DNA of 64,000 nt. It comes from Acuticoccus sp965213555. GTDB lineage: Bacteria; Pseudomonadota; Alphaproteobacteria; Rhizobiales; Amorphaceae. The notes under the pieces are model-generated. The model had not been told where the DNA came from, searched no databases, and saw only the letters and a program-made list of their open reading frames with translations. Position 1 is the stretch's first letter. Every line of letters begins with the position of its first letter. The position numbers were made by a program, and so were the translations under genes. The stretch lies in assembly GCF_965213555.1 (NCBI RefSeq), contig NZ_OZ243890.1, positions 186,001 through 250,000 of the forward strand, given 5' to 3'. Below, piece after piece: positions 16,399 through 25,217 of the stretch.

Positions 16399-17325
16399 TC
16401 ACGTTCCAGCGGCAGCCCCGGCGCGGTGACGACACGGACCGAACACGCACGCAAGGGCGAGGATCGCCCCCGACACGGTGGCGATCATCCCGGCGGCGCT
16501 CACCGCATCGGCGGCGCCGAGCCAGAGCGGACCGTAGCCGGCGACCACGTAGCCGAGGACCGCGGACAGGGCGGCGAACGCGACGCTCCACAGGACCTGT
16601 CGCAGGAGGTGGTTCGTCATCAGCCGCGCGGCGGCGGGCGGGCAGATGAACATCGCGATGACGATGATGGAGCCGACCGCGTCGAACGCTGCCACCGCAG
16701 CCATCGCCGCGGCGACGACGAGGCCGAAGCCGAGGAGGCCTGTGCGGATGCCCTGCGCCGCCGCGAACGCCTCGTCGAAGGTCGCGATGGCGAGGGGTCG
16801 CCACGCGAGCGCGGTCGCCGCGATGACGATGGCGCAGACGACGGCGATGCGTGGCAGCTCGACGGGCAGCTCGGCGAGCGCGGCGGGATCGAGGAGCGAG
16901 CTCCATCCGTCGGCGGCGAACCAGATGAGGCTCTCGAGGTTGCCCATCAGCGCGTGCTCCACGTCGAGGTGGACGCCGGAGGTGTCGCTGCGTTCCAACA
17001 GGAGCACGCCGGCCGCGAACAGCGCGGTGAAGGTGACGCCCATCGCCGCGCCCGGATCGATTCGGCCGAACCGCTTGATCGCCTCGATCATCGCGACGGC
17101 GACGACGGCGGCGGCGGCGGCACCGAGCATCATGGGTACGGACGCGATCGTACCCGTCACCAGGAAGGCGACGACGATGCCGGGCAGCACGACGTGGCTG
17201 ATCGCGTCGCCGATCAGCGCTTGGCGCCGGAGGATGAGGAAGTTGCCGGGCACCGCGCAGGCGACGGCGGCGAGCACGCCGATGAGGATCGGCGTGAGGC
17301 TGAGCTGGACGAACTCGCTGCCCAT
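16399..17325 (-). CDS. Metal ABC transporter permease (second of two)
   Basis: The 308-residue protein is an ABC-3 family integral membrane permease for manganese, zinc or iron. It has about eight hydrophobic segments. The hallmark GDAISHVVLPG lies near residues 38-48, and FDEAFAAAQGIRTG and IAMFICPPAAARL follow. The start overlaps the stop of the first permease as ATGA. It is the last gene of the order binding protein, ATPase, permease 1, permease 2. Two different permeases in one operon is the MntABCD/TroABCD arrangement, suggesting a heterodimeric channel. Confidence 0.9.
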   Translation of the reverse strand: MGSEFVQLSLTPILIGVLAAVACAVPGNFLILRRQALIGDAISHVVLPGIVVAFLVTGTIASVPMMLGAAAAAVVAVAMIEAIKRFGRIDPGAAMGVTFTALFAAGVLLLERSDTSGVHLDVEHALMGNLESLIWFAADGWSSLLDPAALAELPVELPRIAVVCAIVIAATALAWRPLAIATFDEAFAAAQGIRTGLLGFGLVVAAAMAAVAAFDAVGSIIVIAMFICPPAAARLMTNHLLRQVLWSVAFAALSAVLGYVVAGYGPLWLGAADAVSAAGMIATVSGAILALACVFGPCRHRAGAAAGT

Positions 17326-18593
17326 CAGCTCGGCTGCCCCGCGGGCGTGCGGCTGCCGAGGTGGCGGTCCACCTCGGTGATCTCGTCCGGCGTCAGCACG
17401 GCCTCGATGGGGGTGAGCCCGTCGTAGCGCCCGGGCAGCGCCGTGTCCTGGTGGATGCGCCGCGCCGCCGCCCAGCGTCGCTCGTCGTGCGCCGCCCTCG
17501 CGGCGAGCGCTCGCCCCGGGTCCGTCGGTACCCCGTCTGGCCGGATCAGCCCTTCGCGGGACAGGACGGCGAGGGTCATCGTGTCGTGGATCGGCTCCCG
17601 ACGGGCCATGGCGAGGAGGCCCTGACGGCGGTGAACCCGAGTGGCGAAGCGCCGGCGTGCGACCACGGCCGCCAGCACGCCCCGCGTCGGCGCGAGGAAG
17701 AGGGAGGCGAGGAAGATCGCCGTTGCGACGAGGACGATGATCGGCCCCGCCGGCAGGCCCCGCGCCGAGGCCGACAGCGCGGCGCCTATGGCTCCGGACG
17801 CGCCGCCGATGAGCGCAGCGATCCACAGGACGTCGTGGGCCCGCTCGGTCCAAAACCGTGCCGCCACCGGCGGAATGATGAGGAGCGCCACGATGAGGAC
17901 GAGGCCGACGAGCTTCAGCCCGACCACCGTCACCATCATGACGATGCCCATCACCGCGAGGTCGACGCGCGCCACGGGGATGCCGCGGGAGGCAGCGTAC
18001 TGCGGGTCGAAGGCGACGATGGTCATCGGCCTGCGAAGGAGGACGGTCGCGAGCGCCGCCGCGCCGCCACCGACGGCGATGAGGACGGCGTCGGCGAACA
18101 GCATCCCGGCCGTGGAGCCGAGCAGGAAGTCCTCGAGCCCCGCCTGCCGCCCCGACGACATGGTCTGGATCACCGTGAGGAGGACGATGCCCAGCCCGAA
18201 GAAGACCGACAGGACCGCGCCGATGGCGGCATCCTCGGCGAGCCGGGTGCGCCGCGCCATGGCGTTCACCGCCAGGAGGCCGAGCGTCGCAGAGAGCGCG
18301 GAGCCTGCGATCAGCCCGGCGAGGCTGCGCCCGTCGCCGCCGAGGGCGACCATGACGACGAACGCAAGGCCGACGCCGGGCAGCGTCGCGTGCGCCACCG
18401 CGTCCGACACCAGCGCCCGCTGGCGCAGCACCAAAAAGGTGCCGCTCGCCCCGGCGGCGGCGCCGAGGAGCGTCGCGCCCACCGCGACGAGCGTCGTGTT
18501 GTAGCCGCCGGGCAGGCCGAACGCGAGGAGGAGCCCCAGGGCGACCACCGCGCCGCCGGCGACCGCGGCACGGGCGAGGTCGCCGTCGCTCAC
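17325..18593 (-). CDS. Metal ABC transporter permease with C-terminal cytoplasmic extension
   Basis: This 422-residue ABC-3 permease has the membrane core in residues 1 to about 300, with SDAVAHATLPGVG, FDPQYAASRGIPVA and VALLIIPPVAARF. About 120 hydrophilic residues follow, beginning HRRQGLLAMARREPIHD and ending VDRHLGSRTP. The tail has winged-helix-like character (TLAVLSREGLIRPDG) and a RRIHQD segment, which recalls the DtxR-like tails of some MntB/SitC permeases; that comparison is from memory and tentative. It overlaps both neighbours by a few bases. The tail could sense metal or nucleotide, but this is inference. Confidence 0.88.
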   Translation of the reverse strand: MSDGDLARAAVAGGAVVALGLLLAFGLPGGYNTTLVAVGATLLGAAAGASGTFLVLRQRALVSDAVAHATLPGVGLAFVVMVALGGDGRSLAGLIAGSALSATLGLLAVNAMARRTRLAEDAAIGAVLSVFFGLGIVLLTVIQTMSSGRQAGLEDFLLGSTAGMLFADAVLIAVGGGAAALATVLLRRPMTIVAFDPQYAASRGIPVARVDLAVMGIVMMVTVVGLKLVGLVLIVALLIIPPVAARFWTERAHDVLWIAALIGGASGAIGAALSASARGLPAGPIIVLVATAIFLASLFLAPTRGVLAAVVARRRFATRVHRRQGLLAMARREPIHDTMTLAVLSREGLIRPDGVPTDPGRALAARAAHDERRWAAARRIHQDTALPGRYDGLTPIEAVLTPDEITEVDRHLGSRTPAGQPS

Positions 18594-19378
18594 CGCGGAG
18601 CGACCCGGTCGAGCTGCGCCACGGCGAGCCGCCCGCCGTAGGTCGCCTGCAGCGCCTCGGCGGTGAAGGCGGTGGCGACGGGGCCCTCGGCCATGCGACG
18701 CACGTTGACGAGGAGCACGTGGTCGAACGTGTCGGGCACCGTCGACAGGTCGTGGTGGACGGCGACCACCGCCTTCTCGTCGGCCTTCAACGTCTTCAGC
18801 ACCGCCACGATGGCGCGCTCGGTGGCGGCGTCGACGCCGGCGAACGGTTCGTCGAGCAGGGTGAGCGCGGCGTCCTGCACGAGCGCACGGGCGAGGAAGA
18901 CGCGCTGTTGCTGGCCGCCCGAGAGCTGGCCGATCTGGCGATCCGCGAAGTCCGCCATCCCGACGCGGTCGAGGGCGTCGGTCGCCCGCGCACGGTGCTG
19001 CGCCTTCACGCGGCCGAGGAAACCGAGCTCGCCGTAGAGCCCCATGAGGACGACGTCCATCACCCGCGCCGGGAAGTCCCAGTCGACGCTCGCGCGCTGG
19101 GGCACGTAGGCTATTCGCGATCGCGCCCGCGCGAGCGGCTCGCCGAACACCGTGACAGTGCCGGACAGGCGCGGCACGATGCCGAGCGCGGCCTTGAGCA
19201 GCGTCGACTTGCCGGCGCCGTTCGGACCGACGATGGCGCTCATCGCCGCCGGCGGGAACGTCGCGTCCACCGAGAACAGCGCGGGCTTCTCGCCGTAGGA
19301 GACCGTGAGCCCGCGCACCGCGAGCGGGCTCGACGCGACGTCAGGCTCGTTGGATGGCAGGAGCGGACGCGCGTCCAC
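18590..19378 (-). CDS. Metal ABC transporter ATP-binding protein
   Basis: The 262-residue ATPase powers the metal importer. Walker A is GPNGAGKST, the Q-loop is YVPQRASVDWDFP, the ABC signature is LSGGQQQRV, Walker B is LTLLDEPFAG and the switch His is in VAVHHDL. The YVPQR.SVDWDFP form is typical of manganese and zinc (MntB/ZnuC-like) ATPases. It begins seven bases after the binding-protein gene and overlaps the permease start by four bases, so stoichiometric expression is expected. No anomaly is seen. Confidence 0.94.
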   Translation of the reverse strand: MDARPLLPSNEPDVASSPLAVRGLTVSYGEKPALFSVDATFPPAAMSAIVGPNGAGKSTLLKAALGIVPRLSGTVTVFGEPLARARSRIAYVPQRASVDWDFPARVMDVVLMGLYGELGFLGRVKAQHRARATDALDRVGMADFADRQIGQLSGGQQQRVFLARALVQDAALTLLDEPFAGVDAATERAIVAVLKTLKADEKAVVAVHHDLSTVPDTFDHVLLVNVRRMAEGPVATAFTAEALQATYGGRLAVAQLDRVAPR

Positions 19379-19385
19379 GGTGTGC

Positions 19386-20351
19386 TCAGCCCTCGACGAG
19401 CTGGCCGGAGAAGCCGCCGGCCGGCGCCTCGCCGCCGAGCGCGCGGGCGATCGTCGTCGCGTTGTGGTCGATCATGCCAACGTAGGTGCCCTCGTACGTG
19501 CCCGGCTCGCCCATGGCGTCGGAGTAGAGCTCGCCGCCGATCGCGACGTCGCGGCCGCGCGCCGCTGCGCCCTCGGCGAGCGCGCGCACGTTGCGATCCG
19601 ACACCGAGCTCTCCACGAACACGGCGCCGACGTCGCGCTCCACGAGCAGGTCGACGAGATCCTCGATGCGCCGCAGCCCTGCCTCGCTCTCCGTGGAGAT
19701 GCCCTGGATACCCCGAACCTCGTAGCCGTAGGCGCGGCCGAAGTACTGGAACGCGTCGTGAGCGGTGACGAGGACGCGCCGCGCGGGCGGCACCGTCCCA
19801 AGCACCTCATCGGCGTAGGCAGCGACGCGCTCGATCTCCCCAAGGTAGTCGGCGGCGTTGGCCCGCAGGCGCGCCTCCTGCGACGGCAGCGCCTCGACGA
19901 GCGCGTCCGCAACACGCTCGACCACCTGCACCCAGAGCCGGGGGTCCATCCACACGTGGGGATCGAGCCGCCCGGCGTAGGCGTCGTGGGCGACGAGCGC
20001 CTCTCGGGGCAGCGCCTCGGCGACGGCAACCACGTCCTTGCGCCGGGCGAGCGTTGCCAGGAAGTCCTCCATCTGCGCCTCGAGGAAGAGGCCGTGGTGG
20101 AGCACGAGGTCGGCGCGGGTCATCGCGGCGATGTCCGTGCGGGTGGCGCGGTAGGCGTGGGGATCGACGCCCGGTCCCATGAGCGCGCGCACCGTGACCG
20201 CCTCGCCCCCCACCGCGCGGGCCGCGTCGGCGATCATCGAGGTCGTCGCGACCACCTCGAGCGGGTCTTGCGCCGATGCGCCCGGCGCCGCCGCGGCAAC
20301 GGGCAGGAGCGCGACGATCGACAGGACGAAGCGGCGGGTCAGGCTCGGCAT
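19386..20351 (-). CDS. TroA-type metal-binding periplasmic protein
   Basis: This 321-residue protein captures metal in the periplasm. A signal peptide runs to about residue 27 (AAAPGASAQ). The candidate ligands H65 (DPHAY), H132 (DPHVW), H198 (TAHDAFQYF) and D295 (MIDHN) fit the TroA pattern of three His and one Asp, rather than the His-His-Glu-Asp of PsaA. TroA-like proteins bind zinc and manganese, so the metal cannot be fixed from sequence. No His-rich loop, common in ZnuA, is present. It is the first gene of a four-gene operon with a symmetric candidate operator upstream (20400-20416). Confidence 0.9.
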   Translation of the reverse strand: MPSLTRRFVLSIVALLPVAAAAPGASAQDPLEVVATTSMIADAARAVGGEAVTVRALMGPGVDPHAYRATRTDIAAMTRADLVLHHGLFLEAQMEDFLATLARRKDVVAVAEALPREALVAHDAYAGRLDPHVWMDPRLWVQVVERVADALVEALPSQEARLRANAADYLGEIERVAAYADEVLGTVPPARRVLVTAHDAFQYFGRAYGYEVRGIQGISTESEAGLRRIEDLVDLLVERDVGAVFVESSVSDRNVRALAEGAAARGRDVAIGGELYSDAMGEPGTYEGTYVGMIDHNATTIARALGGEAPAGGFSGQLVEG

Positions 20352-20394
20352 CGGGGCTCCTCTGCACGGGCGACGATGGTGGCGCCCGCGAAGG

Positions 20395-20424
20395 CGTATA
20401 TGAGAAGCATTCGCATCCGATCAA
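20395..20424 (-). promoter_or_regulatory. Candidate promoter and Fur-family-like operator of the metal ABC operon
   Basis: On the minus strand TTGATC (20419-20424) and TATACG (20395-20400) are spaced by 18 bases, a plausible -35/-10 pair. The spacer overlaps an interrupted palindrome, ATGCGAATGCTTCTCAT (20400-20416 reversed), symmetric as ATG.GA......TC.CAT. Operators of Fur, Mur or Zur type often sit like this. The regulator identity is inferred only. Confidence 0.5.
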
Positions 20425-20514
20425 CGCGTCCGCCCTTGGGCCGCCCGAGACGCCAGGCACAGGCGGCGCATGAACGGGCACGGGAGGAAGACCGCGGACC
20501 CTGGTCCGATGGGT

Positions 20515-23500
20515 TCAGGCAGCGACGTCGTCCTCCGTGGAGGACATGAGCCGCGCGTTGCCGCCTGCCGCCGCGGTGTCGATGCACAGGTGCCGCTCGA
20601 GGACCACCTCGTCGGTGGCCGCGACCACGGGGACGATCGGACCCTCGCGCGCGGCGAGGGCGCGGCGGACGGATGCCACGTCCTCACCCTCGAAGGCCAC
20701 GGCATCGATGCCGGCGAGCCGCGTGAGCGCTTCGGGGTCGAGGATGCCGGACACGGTGCCGGGCCCCGCGGCGCGCGGCGCCACAAACACCGTCGCGTTG
20801 CCGTCCGCCGCGGCGGCGCGGGCCTGTGCCTCGGCCTGGGCAAGGGTTGGCCCGAGGCACAGGACGGTGCCGCGCGGGACCGTCGACAATCGGTTCGATT
20901 CACCCGTCGGCCCCGGCAGGTCCGTCACCGACAAGACCCCGCCCGTCGGGCGCGCTGCAGCGAGTGCGCGCTGGACCGCCCCCTCTTGGGCGGCCGGCCC
21001 GCGGTCGGCCGGCAGACGGCGCACGGCGCGCCGCGAGAGCCGCGCCACGATGTGCGGCCCACCAGCCTTCGGCCCCGTGCCCGACAGGCCCTCCCCGCCG
21101 AACGGCTGCGAGCCGACGACGGCGCCGACCTGGTTGCGGTTGACGTAGATGTTGCCCACCCGCACCCGGCTTACGATGGCCTCCACGCGGTCGTCGATGC
21201 GGCTGTGCAGGCCGAAGGTCAGCCCGTAGCCCTTGGCGTTCACCGCGGCGACGACGTCGTCGATGGCGTCCGCCTCGAAGGTCGCAACGTGCAGGACCGG
21301 ACCGAACACCTCCTTGTCCAGCGCCTCGATGCCGTCGAGTTCGATGACGGTCGGCGGGACGAAGAGCCCGTCCGCGGACGGCGCGATGCCGTGCGCGACG
21401 AGGTGCGCGTCGATCGCCTTTTTGGCCGCAGCGTCGATGACCGGCCCCATGTCGGTGGAGGCGTGCCACGGGTCGCTCACGCACAGCGTCGCCATGGCGC
21501 CACGCAGCATCGTCATCACGCGCTCAGCGACGTCGCGCTGCACGTAGAGCATGCGCAGCGCCGAGCAGCGCTGGCCCGCACTCTGGAACGCTGAGGTGAC
21601 GATGTCGCGCACCGCCTGCTCGGGCAACGCGGTGGAATCGACGATCATCGCGTTGAGCCCGCCGGTCTCGGCGACGAGCACGGCGTCGGGGGAGTGCTCG
21701 GCGAGCGCGCGGTCGATGGACCTTGCCGTCGCCGTCGAGCCGGTGAAGGCCAACGCTGCGATCCCACGGCACGAGGCGAGCGCCGCCCCCACCGCGCCGC
21801 CGCCGGGCGCGAGCTGCAGCGCAGCGCGCGGCACGCCCGCATCATGGAGGAGGCGCGTCGCGAGCGCGGCGACGAGCGGCGTCTGCTCCGCGGGCTTTGC
21901 GACGACGGCATTGCCCGCGGCGAGCGCGGCGGCGACCTCGCCGGTGAAGATCGCGAGCGGGAAGTTCCACGGCGCGATGGCGAGCGCGACGCCTGCGGGC
22001 TCGGGCGCCAGCCGTTCCGCCTCGCCGGCATAGTACCGCAGGAAGTCGACGGCCTCGCGCAGCTCGGCGACCGCGTCGGCCGGGGTCTTGCCGGCCTCGC
22101 GGGCGACGAGCGCGAACACCTCGCCGGCGTGCGCCTCGTAAACGTCCGCCGCACGCCGCAGCATGCGCGCGCGCTCGTCCGGAGCCGCCCAACCGACGCC
22201 GGCCGCCGCGGCATCGACGACCTGCTGCGCCGCGCTGGGCTCGAGCTCGGCGACGGTGCCGACGACGTCGTCGGGGCGCGCCGGGTTGACGAGGCTGCGC
22301 GCCTCCTGCGTGGCGACGTCGATGGCGGTGAGCGGCTCCGCGTGCCACGTCGCCTTCCGCCACGGCGCCCGCGCCGCCTCGAACGCGGCGAGGCCGACGG
22401 GGTCGGCAAGGTCCCAGCCGGCGGCGTTCCGTCGGGCCTGGCCGAAGAGCTCCGGCGGCTGCCTCAGCCGCCGATTGACCGGCGGGGCCTCGCCGAGCGC
22501 GGCGAACGGATCGCGCGCCACGGCCTCGGCGGACAAGCGAGCGTCCACGATCTGGTTCGCGAACGAGGAGTTCGCGCCGTTCTCCAGGAGGCGCCGCACG
22601 AGGTAGGCGAGGAGGTCCTCGTGCGCGCCCACCGGGGCGTAGATCCGGCACGGCACCTCGGCATCGCGCCGCACGACCTCGTGCAGCGCCTCGCCCATGC
22701 CGTGCAGGCGCTGCAGCTCGAACCTCGTGTCGCGTCCGGCCATCGCGAGCACCGCGGCGACGGTGTGCGCGTTGTGCGTCGCGAACTGCGGGTAGAGCCG
22801 CGGCGCGCGGTCGAGGAGCGCGCGCGCGCAGGCAAGGTAGGAGACGTCGGAGCCCGCCTTGCGGGTGAACACCGGGAAGCTCTCGGTGCCGACGACCTGC
22901 GCGCGCTTGATCTCGCTGTCCCAGTACGCCCCCTTCACCAGGCGGACCATGATGCGCCGGCCGGTCGACCGCGCGAGGGCGTCAAGCCAGTCGACGACGG
23001 GGAGCGCGCGCCGACCATAGGCCTGGACGACGACGCCGAAGCCCTCCCACCCGGCGAGCGCTGGGTCGGCGGTCACGCGCTCGATGACGTCGAGGGAGAG
23101 GTCGAGGCGGTCCTGCTCCTCAGCGTCGATGTTGAGGCCAAGGTTCGCCCGTGCCGCCTGCCTCGCGAGCCCCCTCACGACCTCGACGAGCGCGGGGACG
23201 CACGTCTCCCGGTGCGCCGTCTCGTACCGCGGATGAAGCGCGGAGAGCTTGATGGAGATGCCGGGGTTCGCCTCGGCCGAGGCGGCGGGGTCGGCCCGCT
23301 CGGCGAGCGCCGAGGTGGCCTCCTCGTACGCCACGCGATAGCGCGCCGCGTCGTCGTGGGTGCGCGCCGCCTCGCCCAACATGTCGTAGGAGTACGTGTA
23401 ACCGACCGCCTCCATGTCGGCGGCCCGGCGCATGGCCTCCTCGATGGTCTCGCCGAGGACGAACTGGCGGCCGAGCCGCCGCATCGCCTCCCCCACCGCG

Positions 23501-23973
23501 ACGCGGATGACCGGCTCGCCGAGGCGCCTCAGCGCGCCGCGCAGCGCCCCCAAAACGCCACGCTCGCCATCGTCGGCGAGCACGCGGCCGGTGAGGAGGA
23601 GCGCCCAGGTGGAGGCGTTGACCAGGGACGAGGACGACCGGCCGAGGTGCCGGCCCCAGTCCGACGGTGCGATCTTGTCCTCGATGAGCGCGTCGATGGT
23701 GTGCCCGTCCGGCACGCGCAGCAGCGCCTCGGCAAGGCACATGAGCGCGATGCCCTCGTCGGTCGACAGGCCGTACTCGGCGAGGAACGTCTCCATGAGC
23801 CCCGGCGAGGCGTCCTCGCGCACACGGCGCACCCAGCCCGCGGCGCGACGGGACACGGCCGCGCGCGTGACCTCGTCGAGCCGCGCCGTCGCCTCGAGGC
23901 CGCGCAGCAGCTCCGCCTCGTCCGCCAAGGTGGCCGCGCGGACGGCCGCGCGGGCGTGATCGAGCTCAGTCAT
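20515..23973 (-). CDS. putA: Bifunctional proline dehydrogenase / glutamate-semialdehyde dehydrogenase
   Basis: The 1152-residue enzyme converts proline to glutamate in two steps, passing electrons first to FAD and then to NAD. The proline dehydrogenase barrel lies at about 170-480 (GISIKLSALHPRYE, LNIDAEEQDRLDLSL, RLVKGAYWDSEIKRAQ). The aldehyde dehydrogenase half follows at about 540-1000. It has AIAPWNFPLAIF, the NAD-loop FTGSTATAR, the catalytic cysteine in SAGQRCSALR, and VGNIYVNRNQVGAVVG. A C-terminal domain of about 120 residues completes it. The N-terminus is too short for a ribbon-helix-helix domain, so this PutA should not repress its own gene. GGGAGGGC precedes the ATG. No PutP transporter is adjacent. 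Confidence 0.95.
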   Translation of the reverse strand: MTELDHARAAVRAATLADEAELLRGLEATARLDEVTRAAVSRRAAGWVRRVREDASPGLMETFLAEYGLSTDEGIALMCLAEALLRVPDGHTIDALIEDKIAPSDWGRHLGRSSSSLVNASTWALLLTGRVLADDGERGVLGALRGALRRLGEPVIRVAVGEAMRRLGRQFVLGETIEEAMRRAADMEAVGYTYSYDMLGEAARTHDDAARYRVAYEEATSALAERADPAASAEANPGISIKLSALHPRYETAHRETCVPALVEVVRGLARQAARANLGLNIDAEEQDRLDLSLDVIERVTADPALAGWEGFGVVVQAYGRRALPVVDWLDALARSTGRRIMVRLVKGAYWDSEIKRAQVVGTESFPVFTRKAGSDVSYLACARALLDRAPRLYPQFATHNAHTVAAVLAMAGRDTRFELQRLHGMGEALHEVVRRDAEVPCRIYAPVGAHEDLLAYLVRRLLENGANSSFANQIVDARLSAEAVARDPFAALGEAPPVNRRLRQPPELFGQARRNAAGWDLADPVGLAAFEAARAPWRKATWHAEPLTAIDVATQEARSLVNPARPDDVVGTVAELEPSAAQQVVDAAAAGVGWAAPDERARMLRRAADVYEAHAGEVFALVAREAGKTPADAVAELREAVDFLRYYAGEAERLAPEPAGVALAIAPWNFPLAIFTGEVAAALAAGNAVVAKPAEQTPLVAALATRLLHDAGVPRAALQLAPGGGAVGAALASCRGIAALAFTGSTATARSIDRALAEHSPDAVLVAETGGLNAMIVDSTALPEQAVRDIVTSAFQSAGQRCSALRMLYVQRDVAERVMTMLRGAMATLCVSDPWHASTDMGPVIDAAAKKAIDAHLVAHGIAPSADGLFVPPTVIELDGIEALDKEVFGPVLHVATFEADAIDDVVAAVNAKGYGLTFGLHSRIDDRVEAIVSRVRVGNIYVNRNQVGAVVGSQPFGGEGLSGTGPKAGGPHIVARLSRRAVRRLPADRGPAAQEGAVQRALAAARPTGGVLSVTDLPGPTGESNRLSTVPRGTVLCLGPTLAQAEAQARAAAADGNATVFVAPRAAGPGTVSGILDPEALTRLAGIDAVAFEGEDVASVRRALAAREGPIVPVVAATDEVVLERHLCIDTAAAGGNARLMSSTEDDVAA

Positions 23974-24051
23974 GGCCGTGCCCTCCCAACTGCACGCCCA
24001 AAAATATCGCGTCGGCGATGCGGCAACGCGAGGGGCGCGCGACGCTGTTCG

Positions 24052-24945
24052 TCAGAAGCCGAACCGGCCGCGGCGCGAGGCCTTGGGAAGGTAGGTCTCG
24101 ACGAGCTCGGTCATCCGGGCGTTGCGCGCGGCACCGCTGCGACCCCCGATCACCACGGCGATGACGTGCTTGCCGCCGCGCCGCACGGAGGCGACCAGGT
24201 TGTAGCCCGACGCGCGGATGTAGCCGGTCTTGATGCCGTCGACCCCATCGAGCTGGGCGAGCAGGCGGTTGGTGTTCGTCCAAGTGCGGCCGTTGTGGGT
24301 GAGGCTGCGCGTCGCGAAGTAGGTGTACCAGCTTGGAAAGTCGTCCGACAACGCCCTGCCGAGGACCGCCATGTCGCGCGCTGTCGTCACTTGGCGGGGG
24401 TCGGGCAGTCCCGACGCGTTGACGAAGGTGGTGCGCGACATGCCGAGCGCGCGCGCCTTCTGCGTCATGCGTCGCGCGAACGCCTCCTCCGAGCCGGCAA
24501 GCTCCTCGGCGACGACGACGGCGACGTCGTTGGCCGAGCGCACGGCAAGCGCACGCGCCGCGGTGTCGGCGGTGATGCGGGAGCCTGCCTTGAGGCCGAG
24601 GCGGGCCGACGGCCGGCTCGCTGCCTCCTCGCTCACCGCAAGCGAGGACCCGCGCGATAGGCGGCCGGCGTCGAGCTCCTCGAACAGGAGGTAGAGCGTC
24701 ATCATCTTGGTGAGCGAGGCCGGGTAGCGCAGGCTCGATCCGTTCGCCTCGTGCAGCACCCTGCCCGACCGCCCATCGATCACGACGGCAGCGTAGGCGC
24801 GCGGCGTGACCGCTGGTGTCTCGATCGGTGCCGCCGCCGCACCGATCGGCTCTTGCAACCCGATCGGCGCCGCCTGCTCGACGGGCGGAGCGGACGAGCA
24901 GCCCGCGACGAGTGCCGCAGCGGCGGCGAGTAACCAGCGACGCAT
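24052..24945 (-). CDS. D-alanyl-D-alanine carboxypeptidase, lipoprotein form
   Basis: The 297-residue penicillin-binding protein trims the terminal D-Ala from peptidoglycan peptides. The SxxK motif is S77-K80 (SLTK), SxN is S137-N139 (SAN), and KTG is at 239-241. The N-terminus MRRWLL followed by LVAGC forms a lipobox with C16 as the likely lipidated residue, so it is probably anchored to a membrane rather than free in the periplasm. It ends soon after the catalytic domain, without a SPOR domain. The related gene at 36907-38778 has a long extension and a SPOR domain instead. The ATG has only a weak ribosome site. Confidence 0.9.
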   Translation of the reverse strand: MRRWLLAAAAALVAGCSSAPPVEQAAPIGLQEPIGAAAAPIETPAVTPRAYAAVVIDGRSGRVLHEANGSSLRYPASLTKMMTLYLLFEELDAGRLSRGSSLAVSEEAASRPSARLGLKAGSRITADTAARALAVRSANDVAVVVAEELAGSEEAFARRMTQKARALGMSRTTFVNASGLPDPRQVTTARDMAVLGRALSDDFPSWYTYFATRSLTHNGRTWTNTNRLLAQLDGVDGIKTGYIRASGYNLVASVRRGGKHVIAVVIGGRSGAARNARMTELVETYLPKASRRGRFGF

Positions 24946-25217
24946 CAGGAATTCCCAACTGTGCGCGCACGTTAGCCGCGAAGCGCCGGGCCTGTCGCCA
25001 GGTCCGTGTTCGTCGGCGTCGCTGCTGCACCGCAAATGTGCGCACACGTTGCAGGGATGCCGCGCCACCACCGGACGCTCGGCCGTCGCTCGCCTGAAGT
25101 CATTCCGTGCGATCAACGTCAAGGGCTCGCATTCCAGTCAGATGTGCGGTAAATCAAAGGCGCGTCCTTCAGCCATAGATTGCAGAGCGTGTTGCATCAT
25201 TCCAATCGAGGATCATC

